64,000 bases of DNA from Halomonas stenophila (GTDB lineage: Bacteria; Pseudomonadota; Gammaproteobacteria; Pseudomonadales; Halomonadaceae). The position numbers and the translations under genes were made by a program. Position 1 is the stretch's first letter, and each line of letters opens with the position of its first letter. Below are positions 26,921-35,208 of the stretch, piece by piece. The notes below the pieces were generated by a model. It searched no databases. It was not told the origin of the DNA and saw only the letters and a program-made list of their open reading frames with translations. The DNA lies in contig NZ_JACHXR010000011.1 of assembly GCF_014192275.1 (NCBI RefSeq), positions 62,001 to 126,000 on the forward strand. Reading direction: 5' to 3'.

Positions 26921-27157
26921 TCAGCGGCCCGGTGAGTCGGGATCCCCATCGCCGTTTTCTTCGTCCCGTTCTCCGTCGCCTTCGGACGTGGGTTCATAGT
27001 GGTGGCCTACCCGGTGCAGCAGCTCGAACTGGCGGTCGCAGTTGCGGCAGGCGCCGCACATCGCCAGGTGCAGGCGCAGCGACAGGCGTTCCTGGAAGGT
27101 CAGGGAGCGGTCCCGTTTCAGCGACATCAGGCGTGTCGCCTCCTTGCACATCATCAT
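26921..27157 (-). CDS. Zinc-finger anti-sigma factor
   Basis: This 78-residue protein has the anti-sigma zinc motif HLAMCGACRNC (H-x3-C-x2-C type). The C-terminal tail is extremely acidic (EGDGERDEENGDGDPD), and there is no membrane segment, so it is a soluble anti-sigma factor. GGAGG precedes ATG 27157, and the start overlaps the sigma factor's stop by four bases. It would bind and inhibit the ECF sigma encoded just upstream. Confidence 0.83.
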   Translation of the reverse strand: MMMCKEATRLMSLKRDRSLTFQERLSLRLHLAMCGACRNCDRQFELLHRVGHHYEPTSEGDGERDEENGDGDPDSPGR

Positions 27158-27738
27158 GCCGATTCCTCCAGCCAGCCGCGTTCGATGCAGGCGCGAAGGC
27201 GCAGGCGTGCCCGGTGGAGCATCACCCAGCAGTTGTTCTCCTTGATGCCGACCTCGTGGCAGATATCGTCGGTGGACAGCCCCATCAGCTCGCGTAGCGA
27301 GAAGACCCGGGCGAGGTTGTCCGGCAGGCCGATCATGCAGGCGTCGAAGACCTGCCAGAAGCGCTCGTTCTCGAAAGCCGCCTCCGGCTCGCCCCAGTTC
27401 CCCGGCCGGGCGGATTCCAGCCAGCGGCCGTTGCGCTGGAACTGGCGATCGATGGCCTCGTCTTCCATCTCTTCGTCGAGGGGCTGCCACTTGCCGTGGC
27501 GCTTCTGGGTACGCATGGCGTCGAGGATCTTGTACTTGAGGATGCCGAACACCCAGGTCTCGTAGCCGGAGCGACCGGCGAAGGCGTCCTGCTTCTCGAT
27601 GGCGGCGACCAGGGCCTCCTGTACGGCGTCCTCGGCCTGGGCGGCATCGCGAAGATGCAGCCTGGCGAAGGCCACCAGGCGCGGCCTGACGGCCGCCAGG
27701 CGGCGGTGGCGATCATCGTCGGTGCTTGTCGAGGTCAC
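27154..27738 (-). CDS. ECF-type RNA polymerase sigma factor
   Basis: The 194-residue protein contains sigma region 2 (AQAEDAVQEALVAAIEKQDAF, then YETWVFGILKYKILDAMR) and region 4 (LPDNLARVFSLRELMGLSTDD with VGIKENNCWVMLHRAR). The long link between them (QPLDEEMEDEAIDRQF) is typical of the TIGR02943-like group. The start is a GTG with GGGAGG upstream. It forms a coupled pair with the zinc-finger anti-sigma gene. The target regulon is unknown. Confidence 0.88.
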   Translation of the reverse strand: MTSTSTDDDRHRRLAAVRPRLVAFARLHLRDAAQAEDAVQEALVAAIEKQDAFAGRSGYETWVFGILKYKILDAMRTQKRHGKWQPLDEEMEDEAIDRQFQRNGRWLESARPGNWGEPEAAFENERFWQVFDACMIGLPDNLARVFSLRELMGLSTDDICHEVGIKENNCWVMLHRARLRLRACIERGWLEESA

Positions 27739-27750
27739 ATGGCCTCCCTG

Positions 27751-28380
27751 TCAGGGCGTGAAAGCGTCCAGGGCGGCGAGCCGCCCCAGGTCCTCCGGAT
27801 GGTCAACATCCCATACCTCGGCCGGGCAGGCCAGTCGCCATCCCAACGCGCGAGCCCGCTGCCGGGTCTGGGCCATGACGCGGGCCGTGCCCCAGTCGAT
27901 CCCGTGAAACAGGCCGGGGTGGCTCTCGCGGACACCCACCAGGGCGAAGCCGCCGTCCTCGGCGGGGAGGAAGACCGCCTCCGCCGTCTGCAGGGCCGCC
28001 TGGCATTGCCCCAGCAGCGCGGGTGTCAGCACCGGACAGTCGCTGCCCACCAGCAGGCCGGGGCCGTGCATGGCCGCCAGGGCATGATGCATGCGCACTC
28101 CCAGGTCGCCCTCGGGCTGGGCGGCCAGGCGGATGCCGTGGGTCTCGGCGAGCGCCAGGAACAGTGGGTGGGCAGGGTCCAGGGCCGTCCACAGGGTGAT
28201 CCGCTCGGGGCGTGTCGTCGCCAGCGCCATGGCCAGGGTGTGACGCAGCAGCCGGACATGCAGCGCCGTCGCCCCCGCCTCGCCCAGGGCGGGAATCAGC
28301 CGCGTCTTGACGCGTCCGGGCAAGGGCGCCTTGGCGAGGATCGCCAGCCGCGGGCCGCGCTCCCTGGGCTCAGCGGACAT
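27751..28380 (-). CDS. TIGR04282-type transferase (DUF2064)
   Basis: The ~209-residue protein has the nucleotidyl/glycosyl-transferase start LAILAKAPLPGRVKTRLIPA, the VGSDCPVLTPALL acidic motif and EDGGFALVGV, all typical of the rSAM/selenodomain-associated transferase 1 family. Relatives occur with arsenosugar-type and other modification clusters, although no radical SAM partner is seen here. The start is ATG 28380 or GTG 28383; it overlaps the TIGR04283 gene by 11 bases. Confidence 0.83.
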   Translation of the reverse strand: MSAEPRERGPRLAILAKAPLPGRVKTRLIPALGEAGATALHVRLLRHTLAMALATTRPERITLWTALDPAHPLFLALAETHGIRLAAQPEGDLGVRMHHALAAMHGPGLLVGSDCPVLTPALLGQCQAALQTAEAVFLPAEDGGFALVGVRESHPGLFHGIDWGTARVMAQTRQRARALGWRLACPAEVWDVDHPEDLGRLAALDAFTP

Positions 28381-29098
28381 CACGGTAGTGCCTGGCCAGT
28401 CGCTCGGGAGGGGTCCCGCGCCAGTAGCGGTAGCGCAGCCACCACATCAGCAGGAGGGTCCGCCAGGCGCCCCGGCACTCCCAGCGCCGCCCGTCGCTGA
28501 CCACCGGGCCCGGCAGGCATGCCGGGCGCGACAGGCGCTTCAGGCGCCGGGACATCTCGATATCCTCCATCAGCGGCTGCTCGGGAAAGCCGCCCACGGT
28601 GTCGAAGGCCTCGCGGGTCATGAACAGCGCCTGGTCGCCGGTGGCGATGCCGGTGAGCCGCGAGCGCAGGGTCATGGCCCGGGCGATCACCGGCAGCAGC
28701 GGGTGGCGCCCGGCCAGGCGGATGTCGAAACGGCCCCAGTGGTGGGCACCGGCCAGGGCCGCGGCGAGGTGTCGGTCGGCATCGGGCGGCAGCCGGGTGT
28801 CGGCATGCAGGAACAGCAGCCGGTGGGCCCGGGCCAGCCGGGCCCCGGCGTTCATCTGGCGGGCCCGGCCGGGCGCGACGACGACGACCCGTGTGGCCCG
28901 GGGCTCGGCCAGGGCGACGGTATCGTCCCGGCTGCCGCCATCGACGACGATCACCTCGGCGCCGCGCTCGCGATAGGCGCGCAGCGCATCGAGGGTCGCC
29001 GCGATCGTGCCGGCCTCGTCTAGCGTCGGCACGATGATGGAAAGGGGCGGCGGGGCAGTGTATGGGTCGTGCACGGTCGGTGTCCTGGCGACGTCCAT
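28370..29098 (-). CDS. TIGR04283-type glycosyltransferase family 2 protein
   Basis: The 242-residue GT-A fold enzyme has LSIIVPTLDEAGTIAATL, VVDGGSRDDT and the metal-binding FLHADTRLP, then TGDQALFMTREAF and the MEDIEMSRRLK segment. These mark the rSAM/selenodomain-associated transferase 2 family. ATG 29098 is preferred to the upstream TTG. It is coupled to the TIGR04282 gene, a pairing seen in many proteobacteria. The product is unknown. Confidence 0.85.
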   Translation of the reverse strand: MDVARTPTVHDPYTAPPPLSIIVPTLDEAGTIAATLDALRAYRERGAEVIVVDGGSRDDTVALAEPRATRVVVVAPGRARQMNAGARLARAHRLLFLHADTRLPPDADRHLAAALAGAHHWGRFDIRLAGRHPLLPVIARAMTLRSRLTGIATGDQALFMTREAFDTVGGFPEQPLMEDIEMSRRLKRLSRPACLPGPVVSDGRRWECRGAWRTLLLMWWLRYRYWRGTPPERLARHYRDVR

Positions 29099-29224
29099 GG
29101 GCAAGGCGCCCCTGGGGCGGCGCGCCTGTCCAAACCTTACCGCGAACTCGCGCCCGTGTAAGTCCCGGCGCGGATCGTCGACGAATTCCAGAGAGGCGAT
29201 TCAAGCGCCGAGGGGGACAACGCG

Positions 29225-30280
29225 ATGATGGCACGTGCCTTGTTGACCGTGATCCTGGGCCTGTCTCTGCTCCTGGCCGGGGCGGCGGCCTCGTGGGCGG
29301 CGGCCCCGCCGACGCTCTCCGATCCCCAGGTGCCGCTGGCGCATTCCCTGGCGGCCTTTCGGCAGGCGGTGCGACCCGGTGGGCCGGGCAAGGACGGCAT
29401 TCCCGCCATCGACCGGCCGCGCTTCGTGTCGGCGAGCGAGGCGGACGCCTGGCTGGCGTCGGGCGACCGGGTGATCGGCCTCTATCGCGACGGCGAGGCC
29501 CGTGCCTATCCCCAGCGCGTCCTGGTCTGGCACGAGATCGTCAACGATGTGGTGGCCGGCGAGTCGCTCGCCATCACCTACTGCCCGTTGACGGGGTCGG
29601 CGCTGGGCTTCCGTCGCGGCGACAGCGAGTTCGGCGTCTCCGGTCGCCTGCTCAACAGCAACCTGGTGATGTACGACCGGGCCACTGACAGCGAGTGGCC
29701 TCAGCTGCTGGGCGTGGCCATCGATGGCTCACTGGTCGGCCGGGGGCTGGTTCCCGAGCGACTGGTATGGACCACCTGGGAGGCCTGGCGAGCGCGTCAT
29801 CCCGGGACCCGGGTGCTGAGCCGCGACACCGGCTATGTGCGCAACTATCGCCGCGACCCCTATGGCGACTACAACCCGGTGGCCGGCTACTATCGGCCCG
29901 AGAGTCGGCGCCTCTTCCCGGTGATGGCCGAGGATACCCGCCTGCCGCCCAAGGCCATGGTGCTGGCCTTCCGCGAGGCCGAGGGCGCCGCCGCCGTCAG
30001 CCTCCCGGCGTTGCGCGAGGCCGGGATGGTGCGCCTGACCCTAGGGGAGCGCGCCTATGCCTATGTGGTCATCCACGATCCCGAGCTGGATACCGGCTGG
30101 GTGTTCCGTACTTCCGCGGGCCAGGCGATCGACCCCGCCTCGCTGCGCTTCGGCCCCGGCGGTGTGAGCGGGCCGGGGATCGAGGCGCTCGAGCCGGTGA
30201 ACGCCTTCCAGGTCATGTGGTTCGCCTGGGCCGGCTTCCATCCCGATACCCTGCTGGTCGGGGAAGGCGGGGTGCCATGA
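29225..30280 (+). CDS. DUF3179-domain exported protein
   Basis: The 351-residue protein has a signal peptide (LTVILGLSLLLAGAAASWA) and a DUF3179 domain recognised by YPQRVLVWHEIVND, ITYCPLTGSALGF and FGVSGRLLNSNLVMYDR. The conserved Cys in TYCPLTGS suggests a redox or metal site. The function is unknown; it is likely periplasmic. Its stop overlaps the start of the following membrane protein (ATGA). Confidence 0.85.
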   Translation: MMARALLTVILGLSLLLAGAAASWAAAPPTLSDPQVPLAHSLAAFRQAVRPGGPGKDGIPAIDRPRFVSASEADAWLASGDRVIGLYRDGEARAYPQRVLVWHEIVNDVVAGESLAITYCPLTGSALGFRRGDSEFGVSGRLLNSNLVMYDRATDSEWPQLLGVAIDGSLVGRGLVPERLVWTTWEAWRARHPGTRVLSRDTGYVRNYRRDPYGDYNPVAGYYRPESRRLFPVMAEDTRLPPKAMVLAFREAEGAAAVSLPALREAGMVRLTLGERAYAYVVIHDPELDTGWVFRTSAGQAIDPASLRFGPGGVSGPGIEALEPVNAFQVMWFAWAGFHPDTLLVGEGGVP

Positions 30281-30849
30281 CCGCCCTGGCCCGCCTGCTC
30301 GCGGCGCTGTTCTCGCGACCCGCCACCCTCGCCATGATGGCCGCGACGGCCCTGGGCTATGCACTGCTCTTCCTGTGGCTGTCCGGCGATATCGCCGGCG
30401 GTGGTCGGGGCGACGTGCGCCTGTCCATCACCGCCTGGCATCGGATGTTCGAGTCCCGTGGGCCGCTTCGCTTCGAGCCGGTGGGCCTGGTCGAACTGGG
30501 GCCCTGGGTGTGGACCCTCAGTCCCCTCGACACCCTGATCGCCCTGGGACTCGGCCTGCTGCTGGGGGGCAACCTGGCCGGGCTGTGGCTGTCCCGCCGG
30601 GCACCGGCCGCCTGCCCGAGGCGTGCACCCGCCAGCGGAGGGCTGGCGGCCCTGCCGGCGTTGCTGGCCGGCGGTGCCTGTTGTGCTCCCCTGCTGGTGG
30701 TCTGGCTGGGGTTACCGATCGCCGGCGGCCTGGCGGTCCTGGCCCCCTGGCTGATCCCGCTGGCCTACCTGGCCCTGCTGCTGGGGCTTGTCCGCCTGGC
30801 GGTCTGGCGTGAGCAGCAGAGACATCAGGCCCGGGGAGGGGGGCGATGA
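30277..30849 (+). CDS. Multi-pass membrane protein
   Basis: The 190-residue protein has about five hydrophobic helices. One helix contains a vicinal cysteine pair in LAGGACCAPLLVVWLGLP, reminiscent of metal-transport or thiol-relay helices such as in MerT-like proteins. No family is certain. It is translationally coupled on both sides (DUF3179 and YiiX-like genes), so the three probably act together in the envelope. Confidence 0.7.
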   Translation: MTALARLLAALFSRPATLAMMAATALGYALLFLWLSGDIAGGGRGDVRLSITAWHRMFESRGPLRFEPVGLVELGPWVWTLSPLDTLIALGLGLLLGGNLAGLWLSRRAPAACPRRAPASGGLAALPALLAGGACCAPLLVVWLGLPIAGGLAVLAPWLIPLAYLALLLGLVRLAVWREQQRHQARGGGR

Positions 30850-31610
30850 CGACTTGGCTGGAGCGCTGCGGCTATTGGCTGGGTTGCTGGCTGTCCTGCC
30901 CGCGGCCCTGGCACCGCACGGTGGCCCCCTATGACGAGGACGTGCGCGGCTGCCTGCGCCCCGGCGATGTCCTGCTGGTCGAGGGCTCGTCCCGACTGAG
31001 CACGGTCATCAAGTACCTGACCCAGTCCTCCTGGTCCCACGCCGCCCTCTATGTGGGAGAGCGACAGGCCCGCCGGCTGGGCGCCCAGCCGGGCCAGTGG
31101 TTCATCGAGGCCGACCTGGCCGAGGGGGTGCGCATGGTGGGCTTCGAGGCCTATCGAGGCCATACCCTGCGCATCTGTCGCCCGGTGGGCCTGTCGGCGG
31201 TGGAGATCGAGCGGCTGATCGACTTCGCCCACGCCCGGGTGGGCCATCGCTATGACCTGCGCAATATCGTCGACCTGGCCCGCTACCTGTTGCCGCTGCC
31301 CCCGGTGCCGGTCGCCTGGCGGCGCCACCTGCTGGCGCTCGGCAGTGGCGATCCCACGCGGGCCATCTGCTCGACGCTGCTCGCCGAGGCCTTCCAGTCG
31401 GTGCACTACCCCATCCTGCCGATCCGCGTCGCCGGCCATCGTCGGCTGTTCCGGCGGCGGCACTACACCCTGTTCACGCCACGGGACTTCGATATCTCGC
31501 CCTTCTTCGACGTCGTCAAGCCACGCCTGGTCGGCGGCTTCAGCCCCCGCGAGCTGCGCTGGCTGGAGGATCTGCCCGTGCCGCGCGTCCCGGCACGGGT
31601 CGCGCCCTAG
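30846..31610 (+). CDS. YiiX/NlpC-P60-like cysteine hydrolase
   Basis: The 254-residue protein fits the permuted NlpC/P60 (YiiX/YebB) group: a PGDVLLVEGSSRLSTVIKYL segment, the catalytic His in SSWSHAALYVG and the Cys in AICSTLLAEAFQS. Such enzymes cleave peptidoglycan peptides, amides or lipid esters. The start overlaps the membrane protein gene by four bases; the stop overlaps that of the convergent ABC ATPase gene. Confidence 0.8.
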   Translation: MTTWLERCGYWLGCWLSCPRPWHRTVAPYDEDVRGCLRPGDVLLVEGSSRLSTVIKYLTQSSWSHAALYVGERQARRLGAQPGQWFIEADLAEGVRMVGFEAYRGHTLRICRPVGLSAVEIERLIDFAHARVGHRYDLRNIVDLARYLLPLPPVPVAWRRHLLALGSGDPTRAICSTLLAEAFQSVHYPILPIRVAGHRRLFRRRHYTLFTPRDFDISPFFDVVKPRLVGGFSPRELRWLEDLPVPRVPARVAP

Positions 31611-32263
31611 GCGAGCTCGATCACCCGCCCCCCGGCCGCCACGGCATCGTCGCGGTCGTGGGTCACCATCAGGGTCGGCAGGCCCCGGGCGCGGATACGC
31701 GCGAACACCAGGCGACGCATCTCGTCGCGCAGGGCGGCATCGAGCTTGGAGAAGGGCTCGTCGAGCAGCATGGCCCGCGGCTCGGCCAGCAGCACCCGCA
31801 TCAGGGCGACCCGGGCGCGCTGCCCGCCGGACAGGGTCGCCGGGTCGCGGTCGGCGAAGCCGGCCAGCCCGATGTCCGCCAGCGCCGCCTCGACGGCCCG
31901 CCGGCGGCGTCGGCGGCCGCCTCCGGCGGGCATGCCGAAGGCCAGGTTGCCGCCCACGCTGAGGTGGGGAAACAGCAGCGGGTCCTGGAAGAGCAGCCCC
32001 AGGCGACGGCGCTCCGGAGGACGACGGCTCAGGTCGTCGTCGCCGAGCCGGATCCGCCCGGTGGCGTGGAACACCGGGGCCAGGAAGCCGGCGACCTGGG
32101 CCAGCAGCGTCGACTTGCCGACCCCGGAGGGGCCCATCAGGGTCAGCACCTCGCCCGGCGGGATCCGGGCATCCACGGCGACCAGGGTCTGCTCGCCGTG
32201 GCGGATGATCACCTCCTCCAGGATCAGCGGGGATCGAGCGGTCGGGGGCGTGGTCTGGGTCAT
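31607..32263 (-). CDS. ynjD: ABC transporter ATPase, YnjD type
   Basis: The 218-residue ATPase has Walker A (MGPSGVGKSTLL), signature (LSGGQRARVALMR), Walker B (AMLLDEPFSKLD) and the H-loop (MVTHDRDD). It overlaps the permease gene by four bases. With the fused permease and the binding protein it makes a YnjBCD-type importer, a branch near the thiamine and putrescine/iron transporters. A basic run in the middle (GGGRRRRRRA) is unusual. Confidence 0.85.
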   Translation of the reverse strand: MTQTTPPTARSPLILEEVIIRHGEQTLVAVDARIPPGEVLTLMGPSGVGKSTLLAQVAGFLAPVFHATGRIRLGDDDLSRRPPERRRLGLLFQDPLLFPHLSVGGNLAFGMPAGGGRRRRRRAVEAALADIGLAGFADRDPATLSGGQRARVALMRVLLAEPRAMLLDEPFSKLDAALRDEMRRLVFARIRARGLPTLMVTHDRDDAVAAGGRVIELA

Positions 32264-33954
32264 GGCAGCAGCTGGCGTCGATGGCGAAAGAGGATGCGGG
32301 GCAGGCCCAGGGCCAGCGAGAAGCCCAGGGCCGGCAGGGCGAGCTGGCCCAGCGCGTAGACCGCCGTCAGGCGGCGGTCGCCGCCGCTGGCCAGGCTCAC
32401 CGCTTCGGTGGTCAGGGTGGCCAGCCGGCCGGCGCCCAGCAGCAGGGTCGGCAGATACTGGCCGACGCTGACCGCGAAGCCCACCGCGGCGGCCACGGCG
32501 ATGGGCCCCGTCAGCATGGGCAGCCGGACCCGCCGGAAGGTGGCGGCCCGGGACGCCCCCAGGGCGGCGGCGACCTGGCTCCAGCGAGGGTCGAGCCGCC
32601 GGTAGCTCTCGGCCAGCGAGAGGAATACATAGGGCAGCACGAAGAGGCTGTGGCCCAGGGTCACCGCCAGCCAGCCGGCGGCGAGGCCGAGCTGGGCCTG
32701 GAGCTGGACCAGGCCGTAGAGGAAGGCCACCGGAGGCACCAGCAGCGGCAGGTAGAGGATCAGTTGGGCCCCGGGCCTCAGTGGCCGGCGGCGCAGGGTC
32801 TCGGCCTCCAGGCAGCCGACCACCAGCACCACCGACAGCGCGGTGGCACCGAGGCCGATGGAGGCGGTGTGGCGCAGCGGACCCAGGGCCGTGTCGGCGG
32901 CCTCCCGCCAGGTCCGCAGCGTCATCGGCGAGGGCCAGGCGGCGGGAAAGGGCCAGTAGGCGGCCAGCGACCAGAGGATCAGCCCGGCCAGGCTGGCCGC
33001 CAGCAGGCCGATGGCCAGCCAGGTCAGGGTGGCGCCGAGCACCCGGCCGGTCGCCTCGCCGCGTCGCCGGCCGCCATCGATCAGCCAGCCGGCCGCCAGC
33101 CGTCGCACCAGGCACTCGCCCCCCCACCAGGCGAGCAGGGCCAGGCCGGTGGCGGCGAGCTGCAGCAGGGCCCCGGCCGAGGCCAGGAAGCGCAGCGAGA
33201 GGTCGGGGTCGCCGAGCCAGCGGACCACCGCCACGGCCAGGGGCGGCGGCGTCGAGGGGCCCAGGATCAGCGCCACCTCGACGGTGGACGAGGCGAAGGC
33301 GATGACCGCATACACCGGCAGGCGGATCAGCGGGTAGAGCCCCGGCAACACGGCCTTGGCGAAGGCGCTGACCGGGCCGTAGCCCAGCGAGCGCGCCACC
33401 ATCAGGCGTTCCCGGGCCTGGCACTGGGGCAGGGCGGCCAGGCTCATCAGCAGCAGGAAGGGCACCTCCTTGAGCACCAGGCCGGCGATCAGTGCCACTC
33501 CGCCCGGGTCGCCGGGGAAGAGGTAGTCCGGCGGCTGCGTCCAGCCGGTGAGCCAGGGCGAGAGCAGGCGGCTGGCGAATCCCGAGGGGGCCAGCAGGAA
33601 GGCCAGGCCGATGGCGGCGGCGGCGTGGGGCACCGCCAGCAATGGCGACAGCAGGCGCCTGACCACCCGGAACAGCGGCGTCTCGAGGAAGGCCGCCAGG
33701 AACAGCACCACGATGGCCAGGGCCAGCAGGGTGCTGGCGAGCCCGGTGACCAGGCTCAGGCGCAGCATGTCCGCGAGCCCCGGCGCCTGCCACAGCGCCT
33801 GCCAGTGGGCCAGCGTCCAGCTCCGCCCACCCAGCGCCGGCAGCCAGCCGAAGGCCGGCGCCACGACCCCCACCAGGCCTGCGGCCACGGGCAACACCAG
33901 CAACAGGATGGTGAGGCGGGGAAGCAGGCGAATCGCCAGGGGGAATCCCGACAT
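32260..33954 (-). CDS. ynjC: Fused two-domain ABC permease, YnjC type
   Basis: The 564-residue protein contains two tandem binding-protein-dependent permease domains with about twelve helices, as in ThiP and YnjC. EAA-type loops are visible in both halves (AARERLMVARSLGYGPVSAF-like and QVAAALGASRAATFRRVRLP). It forms the membrane channel for the adjacent binding protein and ATPase. Confidence 0.87.
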   Translation of the reverse strand: MSGFPLAIRLLPRLTILLLVLPVAAGLVGVVAPAFGWLPALGGRSWTLAHWQALWQAPGLADMLRLSLVTGLASTLLALAIVVLFLAAFLETPLFRVVRRLLSPLLAVPHAAAAIGLAFLLAPSGFASRLLSPWLTGWTQPPDYLFPGDPGGVALIAGLVLKEVPFLLLMSLAALPQCQARERLMVARSLGYGPVSAFAKAVLPGLYPLIRLPVYAVIAFASSTVEVALILGPSTPPPLAVAVVRWLGDPDLSLRFLASAGALLQLAATGLALLAWWGGECLVRRLAAGWLIDGGRRRGEATGRVLGATLTWLAIGLLAASLAGLILWSLAAYWPFPAAWPSPMTLRTWREAADTALGPLRHTASIGLGATALSVVLVVGCLEAETLRRRPLRPGAQLILYLPLLVPPVAFLYGLVQLQAQLGLAAGWLAVTLGHSLFVLPYVFLSLAESYRRLDPRWSQVAAALGASRAATFRRVRLPMLTGPIAVAAAVGFAVSVGQYLPTLLLGAGRLATLTTEAVSLASGGDRRLTAVYALGQLALPALGFSLALGLPRILFRHRRQLLP

Positions 33955-33972
33955 CAGTATCCCGCCCGAGCA

Positions 33973-35208
33973 TCAGCCCTGGGCATAGCGTGCGAGCCAG
34001 GCCGCCTCCAGGGCCTCCATCCAGCTGGGATGGGGCTCGGGCAGCAGCCTCTCCAGGGCCTCCGGGGGCAGGCGCGCCGGGTGGTCGTCGTCTCCGCCGA
34101 ACAGTGCCCGGGCGTCGGCGTCGAGCCGGTCCATGTCGAGCACGGTGGGATCGCCCCAGACGGCGATGTCCTGCTTGCGGGCCTGGGCCTCGGGGGAGAG
34201 CAGGTAGTTGGCCAGCACCATGGCGCCGGCCTTGTGCCGGGCATTGAAGGGGATCGCCACAAAGTGGACATTGCCCAGGGTGCCGCCGTCCAGCACATAG
34301 CTGCGGGTGGTGGGGGGCAGTTGGTGGTCGGCCACCGCCGCGGCGGGCTCGGCGGGATTGAAGGTGAAGGCCAGGGTCAGTTCGCCGTCGCCCATCAGCT
34401 GCTTGAGTTCGGGCCCGCTGGCGGGGAAGTGGCGGCCCTGGCGCCACAGGTGCGGGTGCAGGGCATCCAGGTAGTCCCACAGCGGGGCGGTCACCGCCGC
34501 CACATCGTGGTCGTCCGCCGGCTCGGCCAGTACCGTCGGATCCTCGACCAGCTCGAGCAGGGCCTGCTTGAGGAAGGTGCTGCCCAGGAAGTCCGGGACC
34601 AGGGGGTAGGTGAAGCGGCCCGGGTGGGCCTTCGCCCAGTCGAGCAGGGCCCGCATGTCGCGCGGCGGCGTCTCGACGCGCTCGGCATCGTAGTAGAAGG
34701 TCAGCTGGGCCTTGCCCCAGGGGGCTTCAAAGCCCTCGGTGGGCAGGGTGAAGTCGGTGCGCATCTCGGGGTTGTCGTCCGGCGCGGTCAGCGCGAAGTG
34801 GGGCAGCCGCTGGGCGAAGGGGCCGAACAGCAGGCCGTTGCGCTGCATGGCGGCGAAGTTCTCGCCGTTGATCCACACCAGATCGATGGCGCCGTCGTCG
34901 ACGTTGCCCGCCGACTTCTCGGCGATGACCCGGGAGACCGCCGCCGCGGTGTCGTCGAGCTTGACGTGGACCACTTCCACGCCGTGGCGCTCGGCCATCC
35001 GCCCGGCCACCCAGCCGATATAGCGATTGACGGCGGCGTCGCCCCCCCAGGCGTTCCAGTAGACGGTCTGGCCCCGGGCCTGGGTCTCGATGTCGTCCCA
35101 GTCCTCGGGCAGGCTCGTCTCGGCGGTCGCCGCCGCGGGAAACGAGAGGGCCAGGGCTATCGCCAGCAGCAGGGGGAGCGCGCGTCGGGCCAGATCGCTT
35201 GGGGTCAT
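33973..35208 (-). CDS. ynjB: ABC transporter substrate-binding protein, YnjB type
   Basis: The 411-residue precursor has a signal peptide (LPLLLAIALALSFPAAATA) and a periplasmic binding fold: QTVYWNAWGGDAAVNRYIGW near the N-terminus and AIDLVWINGENFAAM in the ligand region. This matches YnjB-like proteins, which are related to thiamine-binding proteins. Its ATG overlaps the upstream kinase stop (ATGA). The substrate is not known. Confidence 0.87.
   Translation of the reverse strand: MTPSDLARRALPLLLAIALALSFPAAATAETSLPEDWDDIETQARGQTVYWNAWGGDAAVNRYIGWVAGRMAERHGVEVVHVKLDDTAAAVSRVIAEKSAGNVDDGAIDLVWINGENFAAMQRNGLLFGPFAQRLPHFALTAPDDNPEMRTDFTLPTEGFEAPWGKAQLTFYYDAERVETPPRDMRALLDWAKAHPGRFTYPLVPDFLGSTFLKQALLELVEDPTVLAEPADDHDVAAVTAPLWDYLDALHPHLWRQGRHFPASGPELKQLMGDGELTLAFTFNPAEPAAAVADHQLPPTTRSYVLDGGTLGNVHFVAIPFNARHKAGAMVLANYLLSPEAQARKQDIAVWGDPTVLDMDRLDADARALFGGDDDHPARLPPEALERLLPEPHPSWMEALEAAWLARYAQG

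Noticed and set aside
31607..34480. 957-residue reading of the ABC ATPase with a long N-terminal part
   Set aside because: The extra sequence is the permease gene read out of frame. The ATPase begins at ATG 32263 (MTQTT), four bases inside the permease end.
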